Shown here piece after piece: positions 22,201-34,200 of a stretch of 64,000 bases of DNA. Origin of the DNA: Corbicula japonica (taxonomy: Eukaryota; Mollusca; Bivalvia; Venerida; Cyrenidae); the NCBI GenBank assembly GCA_038501625.1, contig JAZAYU010000349.1, forward strand, positions 443,853-507,852, read 5' to 3'. Below the pieces are notes generated by a model. The model worked only from the letters and a program-made list of their open reading frames with translations, made no database searches and was not told the origin of the DNA. Position numbers and translations under genes: made by a program. Numbering within the stretch: the first letter of the stretch is position 1; the number at the start of each line of letters is the position of its first letter.

Positions 22201-25200
22201 GTTGTTATTTTTTCTTAAGTGTATATTGTATGTATTTGTAAATGGAAAAATATATGATATTGAAAATGTATAAAATTTATATGTATGGAATATACAAATT
22301 TAAATCATGGACCCATAAAGTATTGGATTAAAGTTTAAACATTCAAAAATATATAATAATCTATAAATTTCCAAAATCCAAGGGCTAAAACTCTAAACTA
22401 GCATTACAATTTAATGATGCATGATTAAGTCCCTTGGATATAGTATAAAAATTATTTTTCATACTTGCCATTATTTACAAAATTGTAAAGACTTATCCGG
22501 TCAAAGCAATTAGAACATTCATATCCGCATTTCATTCGAAGCACTCAATAGTAGACAAATTATACCTGATGCCAAAGAAAACATTTAATCCAACTACGAA
22601 CTATTTTTATCTCGGGTACATGTCACTATAATGCAGTCAAATGATTGCTTATTTAATCCCAACCGATATTTTGCTTGCAGAATATACACTTACTGTAGAA
22701 ACCGTTATAAAGCATTGTTTTTGATGATCAAATTACACACGTATGTAAACATAGACTTTATTGATCTTTATTAGCAATATAACCCAAAGAAACGATTCTA
22801 GCGGAAAGACACTAGTTCTTGAGACACTGACTCAGCGTTTTTTGTTTTGTTTCACTGGTTGGTTTTCTAAGTATGTAATAAACAAAACAAATATTTATAT
22901 TTTTGATGAAAATGTATCTTACTTTAAACCCAATAAAGTAGATCTATATAGATATAAGAAAACAAAATATTGCCAATGTTATGTAAGTTAGTAATTATGT
23001 ATATCATGCTTTATCTCCTATTATATAGTATATATGTTGCTATGCACATGTCTTCTAATTTTTTGAATATGTTGTATTGTATTATGTTTGTAAAAATCCG
23101 CCATTGTTAAGGGAAAAAAACTGTTAATGTTTATGCCTAATAAATCTTTTGAATTTGAATTTGTTAATGACGTACAACTTTTTAAAATCTGCTCAAATAC
23201 ATGACCGATAATGATACGAAGTGTCTCTTGACCTCGTCTAGTAACTACTAACCTAAATCTCAAACGATAACAAAATGAAAGCTGAGATAAAAACATCAAT
23301 TATTTAAGCTAAACCGATCATTAAACTTTAATTTCTCAGTAGACAATTGGAGTACATTCTTCAAATTTGAAAGATAATAACAAACACTATTTAACTACAT
23401 TAAAATTGTAGTTAAACATTGGTTAGGTGTTGATTTGTTTTGCCTCGCTGTACGTTAGAAATTTTTAGTTCTATTTCTTTTTAATAATTCTAAACCACTA
23501 GTACTTGTGACATATTGGCTTAGTACTTTAAAATCCTTCCATTGTTTTCTTGTTAAGGGCAAACCCATTTTTTATCTGGGAACCATACGCCGCTGAACAT
23601 GGATGGTATTTTTCTTAAAATACCGCATGGGAGATTCCATGTTCAACGCCATTTGAAAACTATCGTTTGAGAAGTACTTAAAGTGTACTGTTTACTTGAA
23701 TGTGTACATATTGAGTTGTGCTCAACCCGGGGCTTGGCTGCGTGTGCAGTTATATGCATTTTATTTCTACCCATGAACAGGCTAATTCAAACCGAGCCTG
23801 CAATATTTTTATATCGGTCGTGTTCGGTTGCTTTCATAGTTCCGTTTTGCATCTAATGTATTAAATCTGTTTGGAAGAATCCAATTTTTTTCAGTGTTTT
23901 TTTGTAAAGTTAATTGCATGCCATTGCATCAAGTAAACAATCAATAAAGAAAGAATATATATTAAATAACTGATTCCTAGACAACACAGTTATTTTCAAA
24001 CTCTTTCTTGACATAGGAAAGAAACGAAACTAGCATACATTGTAAACATATACAAAAACAACTGATGAGCAAAATATGTTTTTTATGAGGTTTGTTATTT
24101 TTATTGCGTAACTTCTAATTCCAAAGACTGAATCCGAATCGCCCTGGACAGAAACAGTAAAAGTAGCCGCTGGTACGAGCTTTAACGTGGATCCGACAAG
24201 AGTTCTTCCCCTTTTCCAAACAAAATCGACCGGTCTAAAACAAACAATTCCACATGATCATGCCATGATCTTGACAAGGTATGTTATACAGGGTTTTAGC
24301 AGAATATATAGAGGATATTTGTTTTTTGAATACCAGCTCAGGTCATCCGGTGTTTTCACCCGTGTAGGAAATTTTGATTCTACACCCCCCATTTAGAATA
24401 AGTCACGCGCCTTATATGACGTCACGACGTCTGGCGCATTTATGAAATAACGATGGAATGTCTCGTATATCACTCCGCTACTATAAAAAAGTAGTGCAAA
24501 GAAAAATTTACAGGAAAGTACCCCAAAATAAATACGGTATGCAAGAAAAAGTATCATTCACTTATGTTGGGTTAAGATCGCGTGATCCAGCCCTCGTGAA
24601 ATATGCACTTAGGCGGTACATCGGCAGAGCCTCGTTACCGCCCTTGTGCATATTTCACTCGGGCTGGATCACGCGATCTTTATCCAACACACGTGAATGA
24701 TACTTATATTTAACCAGTGTAAGATAGAAATATATTTCACCGAGTGAGATCCGGAATTCGTATTTTCACGATTGGCGAAGCCACGAGTGAAAATGTATAA
24801 TTACGGAGTTCATGAGTGAAAAATGTTTCTATCTTTCAATGGCTAAAACAAATTTTCATTTCTATTCCATGCTTTTAGTGAACAATTTGGGTGAATGTAA
24901 CAGAAAAATTGCAAGTAATGGCGCCAAAACCACTTGTTTATAACGTGACGTCATGAAGTCAAATATACAAATTTGAGCCTGTTTTCTAAACGTTCTCATT
25001 TGATATGTTATGTACGTTGGGGTACCAACGTGAAAAAATCAGGGAAAGTGATATTCCACTGTTTGAACACAGTGAAATACCACTTTTATTTTACTGGGAA
25101 AATTTTATAATTCACTGAAAAGCATAAAATAAAAATCTTTAATGTCTCATTTGCGACCCTGTATTAATTTCAATATTTAAGCATGGTTGCTTAATTCACT

Positions 25201-28200
25201 TTCGCTAATTTTAAAATTAACAAAGAACTATTTAGATAAACGTTCATACTTTGTAACATCTTTCTACACATACACAGGAAAAGCAGAGGGTTGACACTAA
25301 GTGTAATAACAAATTAATACACAAATTTAATGAAAGACAGTTATATTCTATGCATATTGTTTACAATTTCTACATAATATTTCTTTATTATTCAGATACG
25401 GTCTACAGGGAGGAGGCAGGACATTCTCCGGATACTCTTACCACAAAGCGATATGTAAACCAAATAGTGTCTCCATCGTCAAAGATAACGATAGCTTCTA
25501 CACAGCTCAATTAATTGCCCATGAAATAGCTCATAGGTATGCATCGTTTCTCTAAATCAGTTAATTGCCCCAAAAATAGGTCACAGGTAATCATCCTTTC
25601 TATCAGTTAATTGCCCATGAAATAGGTCATAGGTATGTATCCTTTCTCTATATCAGTTAATTATCCCCAAAATAGGTCACAGGTTAGCAACCTTTCTCTT
25701 ATATCAGTTAATTGGCCATGAAATAATGGTATGGTATGCATCCTTTCGCTACACATATAATATTGCCCATTCTGGGGAGACAACCCGTACGGCGTCAGCA
25801 CCTAGCCAGGCAAAGGTTAACATTTGCATTAATTGATTGTGAGATCAATTTAGTTTAAAGCAGATGTATATGTAGGGAATCACGTGATCAAAACACATTC
25901 ATTGTTTTTCATTTCATAAGACTATTAAAAAGTAAAATGTTCAAATCAGAAATTGCCACTTTTAGACTGACCCTGTTCTCCTATGCCCAATAGTTAATAA
26001 CTTTACTACCATTACATCCATCTTTTGCACAAATTTTACTCGTGATGCGAAATTTGTTCTAGCTGTATGCAGTAACATGTGCCTGTATTTAAAAGCTTTA
26101 GATTTTACCTCACCTGTGGAAAAATTAAACAGTCTATGTCTCTGGCAAAATATAACCAATATTTAGGGACTAGCAAATTGACCGAATTCTGTCAAATAAA
26201 CTGTTCTCAGTATTTGAGTGCTTGCATTTTGTTCCAGTCTGTAATTGTGATAAAGGTATTCAACTTACACAACCAACTGACAGAAAGAAACATTCAATCA
26301 AATTTCATATCGTGACTGAATTCAGTCACTAAATGTATGCTGCTTTCTTCAACAACTACGCTCTACGAAAAAGAATAACTGTAGTTTAGTTTGTATCATT
26401 GGCCGAACATAGTCAGGTAACTGAGAATGCAATCTAGAAGACTCTCCCCACACAGCCAAGAAGCAAAGATGAACAGAAAATATGGGTTATAAAGTCGTTA
26501 AATTCTGCTCTACTTTGAAGGGGGCTAGCGCGCTCGTATTGAGAATGTTTTAGCTAGCTACCAAGATAATTCGTTTAATTTCTCCTAAATTGGGATACCT
26601 TATCTTTAAATGATAAATGGACCGTAAGGAGAAAAAACTCACCATTATCCTAGAAATAGTTTTATCCTAGAATATTATGGATAAGTGGGGGACCGATTTA
26701 AATGTGATAGTTGAATTTGTTCAAATAAATTATGTTGTTTCAGTTTAGGATGTGAGCATGACGGAAGCGGAAATTCGTGCTCTTCAGGTGACGGATATGC
26801 TATGTCGGACAGCGTTATCCCAGCTAACAAAATCAAGTGGACATTCTCCTCATGCTCGGTCGCTTACATCCAAAACTCTCTTCGGGACTTAGATACGTAG
26901 GTATCGTTCTGGAATTTTGTTTTATTCAGTAAATCTTACAGCCGCGCCTAATAAATGTTCGCCATCATATGGGTAGAACTGGCATCAATTGTAGAATCAT
27001 ATATTACATGTATCGATTTTCTACTATAACATATTGCTTGAAATTTGATTTTACAAACATGGGTCTCGCCTTAAAAGCTTAAAGATTATTGCACACTGTT
27101 GATTGAACATGATCCGCATGGTATATTTGCGTTATTTTGGTCTAAATGGCTATTAACTTCATGATTAATGTATAGAAAAAATAATACAATAACTTTCATA
27201 CTATGATTTTTTTGTGTTTAAATCATGCCCTTATATCTTAAATCAAGAATTATTTGCCTTAACAGTAACAACAACAACTGCCTGGAGCAGGTTAATAACG
27301 CCCATCCTAACTCCCTAGCCACATTTGATCAGTGGTACGGACAGGCTTATACCATGGACGAGCAATGCAAGCTCCACTTTGGGTCAGGCTCATATATGTG
27401 TAGGGTAAGTTCAGACGATTGCCTCGCTGATTTCACATGAACAGTTTAATAACAACGCAGCACCGACGCCGATGTTACGTACAAGCAAACCTTAATTGTT
27501 TTAAAATTAAATAGTCGTAATGTATGCGTAGTAAATGAGCTATACTTATTGCATCGACAACTGTCCTAGAAAGGATTCATACTGGCTCCTTTTTCCAAGA
27601 TTCATGAAAGGAAAGCGTCTGAAGCTACTTTCATCATCGTCACTATTTTGGTGCAGTTTTAAACAATTGATATACATCAGGTGAAAAGTAAACGATGAAA
27701 TTCAACGAACATAAGTATTGCAGACTGAGTTGTATTGAGCCTGTTCATCACCAGTAATGAAATGCATATTAGTGACCCCAGAGCCCAGTCCTTAGTTGAG
27801 CGCTTAATAGCTATACAAATATATGTATCGTGTGAAACAGCCTTTAATGATAGTTGATAACAGCGATAGTTGAATGTATGGGGAAACATTTCAAGTTATT
27901 TAAGTAAATAATGCTTTCATTAAAGTCGTTACAAAGTATAATTGGACAGAGGTAATTTGGCAATGTTTACATTGGTTTGTTTACATTAGCGTTACATGTA
28001 AACAATGAATAAATACTTTAATCGTTGATTAATACAAAGCGCAAATATCCCAGTACTTGCACAATTAGCCGAGTGGTCTAAGGCGCAGTCCATGAAATAC
28101 TTTGAAATGCAAGTGTAGCAGCAACGCTGTTTTAGGTTGTAGGTTCGAAACATGTTTTTTTTACGTTTTTTTTAATTATTTTCTTTACACACTAATTATT

Positions 28201-31200
28201 TCCGCGATAAAATAAACTGACGCAAAATACATTCAATAGGCCTACCTTGAAATAACTGCAAAAAAACTTAAAAATATAAATCTGAAAGATTTCCTTAAAA
28301 GCCGCGTGTCAGTGTGATTCGAACCGTGTCGAAAAAAGTTAGAACCTATGCAAGCCGGACATGTAAACCACTACGCTACCGAGGCGATTTGACATATATA
28401 TAGGAAAAATAGTACTTTTAACGCGTAACTTTTCCTTAACCCGTGTTTACATTCTATTAATAATTGTGAACATCGCCAATTTAGCTTGGTCGACCAATAA
28501 CAGTGCTACAACAGTGTGCAAACACATTTATAATATGTAATATTTACACTTCAACTAAATCCTCTACGATGAAATCTTATTCATCCAACGGATCATAATT
28601 TCTGTTGGGTCTTTCTGTGACGTGTTATTTTAAAAGGCGTAGCTACAGTAGAGGAAGGACTCCACGCGTGCTTTAACCAGCCCTAATGACGTTCAAGACT
28701 CGGTGAACTTATCAAACACGAAATTTATTACTTATATTTACACCTCATTTTATCATTTTGTTTCTAAATTTAATATAAAATATATACTTTTTACTAATTT
28801 CGAAATGTTGTTTAAAACATTTCTTACCCTGGATTTGGCATTTGGACTGGTCAGCCTATTTACTCAAATCAAAAAAATCATACTACGACCAAAAATAGTT
28901 CCGTGTTTATTGAACACATTCATCCGTTTTTTCAAACATTTATATACAGAAAAACCTAATATTTCACAACAAACATCAAATTTGTATCACAGAAAGTACT
29001 ATCTATGCGAGTAAATGATAGTCTAAGTAAAAACCGTTATTTCGGCGGGAAGTTAGAAAAGGCTAATGCGTTATTTTCAACCAATGATAATTCTAGAAAA
29101 TGGAACGTGCTTATTGATGATGTCATATAAGTAAACTTGTTTACTTCCGGTTTGAGGGGTATAAAAGCAACTAAAAATAAAAGTAATCTAAAAATAGCAA
29201 CATTCCAGGCAGAGCTATCTAAAATTATAAAAATAGCGGGGATTTCATGACGTCACCAGGGCATTCCTTTCCCATTGCGCGGTGATAAGGCTAACGGTGT
29301 TCATTGAAGATTGACCTTCACTCGTCCGGTAAAGGATATTGAAGCAGTGGAAATAAAGGTGTAAATATAGTTTGTTGGACGTTGCACAATGTTTTGACGT
29401 GTGACGTCGCCGAGCACGCACGTTTTGCCACGAGTAACTACGAAAAAGCGCGTCGTCATTCACTGTGTCGTCAACGTTGATGTAACAGCCTTTTGAAAAA
29501 GCCGTAACATCACGAATTCTTTTAATAATTTTTGTACTAATGAGAGTATTTATGAGTATAAATATAAGGAATCGTGTTTGACGGTTTTCATTTGGGTATG
29601 GAAAACAGTTGGGTTCACACACTTTGTACAACCCACACCCAAATGAAAACCATCAACTATCGATTCAATCCTTTATTAGAATCACTATTACGGAAACTAC
29701 ACGGGTGTATGTCTTAGGTTGTGGTGCCAGGATCCTAACAATCCTGAGTGTAGAAAACTAGTGTACATTTTAGAATCACTATAGCGGAAACTACACGGAT
29801 GTATGTCTCAAGTTGTGGTGCCACGATCCTCACGATCCTGTAAGAAACTCTTGTACATTTGTGGATGGTGGTGATGGCACGCCTTGTGGATCTGATACGG
29901 TAGACTTTAAAGCTATTTATAAAATTTAAATAATTTGTTATTTGCAAAAGCACTACATTTACACTTAAACTTTGTCCTCTTCGATGAAGTTTTATTCAAC
30001 TTACGAAATATATTTTCTGTTGCTATTCAGTGTGACGTATTGCTTTAAGACGCGTGCTAACAGTAAACTCTTTCATTATATATACATGTACATGTTTTGC
30101 CGTGTGACGACGACGAGCGCGCACGTTTTGCCACGAGTTGCTTCGAAGAAGCGAGCCGTCATTCACTTGGTCGTTTACGTGGCTGTTCCAAAAGCCATTA
30201 AAAAGCCATGATATCACAAATTCGTCTCATTCAGGCGAAATGCGGGAGTGCATGTACTCACTGACTTTCAAAAGACCAGAGCACCTGGTGTTAAATCAAG
30301 AAGAAATCCATGACATCATCAAAGAAAGCCTTTAAGAATATATATATATTTAAAAAAGTCTGACTAATTCAGTTGCATAAAAACTGATAACAAACTTTTA
30401 TAAGAACTATTAGTCAAAAATTATAATGAAATAAATATACACATAACCTGGTGCAATAAAACTGACCAATATGCATTAAATTTACAGTGGTGTATGTCCA
30501 GTGATTGCGTGAGTGCAAGTAATAAACTAGCAGTAGACGGTAAGACGACTGATTATTGACATACTGTTTGACAAAAATTGTGTTTTGTTTAACAAGCTTA
30601 ACACCCGCTTCTTAATTTCTTAAAAGCATACGCAATATGATTATCGTAACCATGCAGCAAAGACGAAACCTAAACGTGAAATTTGCATATCTTGAATTTC
30701 TACACCCAAAAAAAAACAATGCCTTCCCATGAGGCAAAACTTAGAGGAAATAGAGTATGTGTTTATAACAAAATCAATTTCAAAACACACACCACACACA
30801 ATTAACGAATAAGACAGCATTTGGGATTACCGCCTTGAAACAATTAGGCACTTGGAGTAAAAACGGGTTTTACGGTGCACCAACCTCACACTTGCCGCAA
30901 CAGGTTCTTAAATGAATAAACAAGTTGTCTTGGTGAAGTAACTCCAACCCATCCATCGACGAGTTGCTTAAACGTGTTTTTATCAACAATCTTACACACC
31001 AATCAGATTGTCGCCTTCATAATCGAAAAAGTAAATGATGATCAGCGTAAATATATAAGTGATTCGAACGTTGTATTGTTTATCTTATTCATGTATACAC
31101 AGTGCTTAAAACCATGGAAAGTGTTAGCAATCCGCGTAATACATATTTCACTGAAGATTGTTTTATGTCATACAGTGCTGCATTTATTTTCACTTAAATG

Positions 31201-34200
31201 ACATCTTCGAATTATTTTGACCAATGACGATAGTGTTAAGTATCATGCTTCCGGTAAAGACTTTTTCGAAAATATTTTTTGGGGAAAACCATGATAGCTA
31301 TGTTCGGTATTTGCGGGTCGTAATCACATCTAACCCCAGTTCACACACAGACGCCGCTTCACTACGATTTATGCGCGGCAAAGTGCAGAAGAAACGTAGC
31401 GGAGTCTTCAAAAGCGTAGTATGATCGCGATAGGGTCTTCATGATCGGAGAGCTCTACGCTCTCGCCACGCTTATTTTGAACATGCTCAAAACAAGCCTA
31501 GCGGCATCGTGGCCAACAATAATCGTGGTAAAGTCGTAAAAAGAGCGTAGTAGAAGCGCCGTAATCGTACAAGCAGCGCGGAAGCATCGTAAAAGATTTT
31601 TCAGTTGCTTGATCGGGATCGTCGCAGCTTTATGTAAACGAGGTGGGGGGATAACATTTGTTACATCTGCATTTAGTGAGATTGGGTCAGATAGGTACAT
31701 GTTAACTTAAAGGTTTATTTAAAAAAACGGCTTTAATGATAACCACATTGGCTTTGCACCAATGATTGTCTAATACGCTTAGTTAATTGCTACATTATTT
31801 CTTTTTTTTTTTCATTTTAGCAACATGCCCCTCCGGAGACGATCCTAATACTTTTGGTTGGGACTGTAATCACGTATTTTACAATTCATATCTCTGTTCT
31901 GGTATGAGTTATCAGTGTTGCTTCACGTGCCGTCATTTGCCACGAAGGTACATAGACATAGACAGACAATGCGCAGTCAAATATGGAAATGGATCTCACT
32001 TTTGTAGGGTATGTAATACACTTTACCAATATCAATTTTTTTTTTCAAACGATTGTCTCATACGTTTTGTTAACAGTGCTTCCATTTAGGAAGCACAAAC
32101 ATTCAAACCGTCTTCGAAGACCACAAAGTGGAAAACCAGAAAGTGGTCTTTGGAAATAAGTGGTCTTTGTTTACAGGTGAATTTGTTCTCAAAATAAGTC
32201 AGCTGAGCATATAAAATGTTGTCTTTATCCACAGTTTATCTTTGTTTTAAGTGTTCTTTATCACATATTGGAATGTATACACCGATAATGGTTTGTAGTG
32301 GGGAGCGCAATCCTGTTATGGGAAGTATTATGCTGACATTGCTTGACACACATACTACAACTTCAGATTTCAATTAGATTTTGATCCAGCAAGCAACCTC
32401 TGTAAACACCTGTTGCACTGCAGCACTTCACTAGACGCCGACTGCGTATTTTTTGTCATGCGACGACTGTTGGAACTGCCGCTCCAATCAATTGACGCTG
32501 TATTTTTCTTCCAATTTAGGTTATGCTGTCAATCAAATTTTTGTCGCTGTGGGTCTTTCCCCTTGCGGATGTTGTAACAATTATAACAATGGTGTGGCTT
32601 AAAGTAAATCAACCTAAAGGCGTGAATAACAATGAACAAGGTTCTGTAAATTAAACTTTCCCGCAACGAAAAATACTTTCAACGAAAAAATCAGTCGCAT
32701 CGTTTGATGTTTTGGTTGCAAGCCCGAATCTAACTGAATCGTAATTTGTAGCAATTTTAGAACAACAAACTGTTGCAGGGATCTCCAGCTTACGAGGGTA
32801 AAAGCTATCGAGATACGGTGTGTTGGGATCTCCAGTGTTCGGATCCCAATAATGCTAACCAGTGTTTATCTACACGAGCGGATAAGTACACACCTTGCGG
32901 CAATATGCAGGTAAATCTCGGAATACAATTACAGTACCGATATTCTGCCGTTTTAAATCACGAATCACTGTTTATTGGTGTAAATATGGAGTTGCGCCCA
33001 ACCCGGGGCTAGGCGGCTTGGGCAGTAATATGCATTTCCATTACTGTCTATGAACAGGCTCAATCAAATCGAGCCTGTAATATTTTCATATTTGTCGTGT
33101 TCGGTGGCTTTCTAAGTTAACTTTTAATCTATCTCTCTGTTAAGATCGTTCAAAATTAATGAAGAACATATATTTTTAAAATAGGCCCCACTCTAAAATT
33201 ATGACAGAAAAGAGTGCGTATTCTACTGGGCTGAAGGTTATAAAAGTGAGCATGGAAACCAGTCTCAAATCTCAAGCATCTGACTGGCTGAAATGGCAAC
33301 CGGTCGTCATTTCAACCAATCAGATGCTTGAGATTTGAGACTGGTTTCCATGCTCACTTTTATAACCTTGGGCACTGGTGTCTGTTTTGAAGCTGATTAT
33401 TTTATTAACCATGCTCTTTCTCTTCTACTTGGCTGTGTGGGGCGGCTGTGTTTTTTTTTTGAATGTGGCAATTCCTGATATACATATGTCAGTTCATTTC
33501 TAAGATCAGAGTGTGATCATCTACAATGGCCAAATATTGTATATGACGCACGTCATGGGAAAAGTGTTTTCGGGAAATGAATTTCATGACTCAACCAAAC
33601 GTTGCTTTAAAAACTTGCTTTGTAGCATTTCTCGTAATTGTAACAAACATGTTTTCATTCCAAACATTTTGGTCATTAGATTTTTTGTGAAAGTTGTTTT
33701 TTTTCTCAATAACAGTTCATTGTAGAGCTCAGAAACTTAACACAGTTGCCTGAGATCATAGAACCAATTATCAGGACAAGTTTCGTAACCCATTACTGCA
33801 TTTTTACAAAGTTATGTCAATTTTTTCACAAATGTTTTGTAGGTGTTTTAAACATATCACAGTAGTTTGACATCACAGTAGCAATTATGATGAAACGTTC
33901 ATGACAATTTACTCTTTTGCCAAAAGTTAGCCCTCTTTTTTCACTGACAATTTTCTTTAAGTTGTTAGTGTAAGTTGCCTTTTCTCAGTAACCTTTCAAG
34001 GTAGAGCTTTGAAACTCAACACAATTATTTGACATACGGTAGTAATTATCATGATAATTTTCATAATCCTTGGCCAAAGTTATGTCCCTTTTTCACTTAA
34101 AAAAATTTTAATTAATATTTTGTTTTAAGTTGTCTTTTTCTCAATAACAATTCAAGGTAGATCTTTGAAATTTGACAAAGTTTTCTAACATCGAGTAGCA

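Larger units (their letters stand above)
20132..24126 (+). other. Protease 1 intron 4
   Basis: 4-kb intron holding a reverse SINE (20.92-21.18 kb), an 18-G run at 21480-21497 and an R1 copy (23.53-23.87 kb). 21.5-23.5 kb is AT-rich with no structure I can name. Confidence 0.6.
27405..29679 (+). other. Protease 1 intron 8, repeat content
   Basis: Contains R1 (27.70-27.89 kb), two tRNA-like remnants (28.07 and 28.30 kb) and the first copy of a duplicated segment (28.53-29.53 kb). GACGGTTTTCATTTGGGT at about 29580 and its reverse ACCCAAATGAAAACCATC at about 29637 form a short hairpin. Confidence 0.55.
28530..30225. repeat. Dispersed segment duplicated on both sides of exon 9
   Basis: ATTTACACTT.AACT...TCCTCT.CGATGAA.T.TTATTCA occurs near 28.54 and 29.95 kb, and the block ACGCACGTTTTGCCACGAGT...GTCATTCACT near 29.42 and 30.12 kb. 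In the second copy the two blocks are adjacent, so it lacks about 700 bp. Confidence 0.6.

Noticed and set aside
29680..29768. Using the first copy of exon 9 as the real exon
   Set aside because: It has no donor and leads to a stop codon; the second copy keeps frame and domain.
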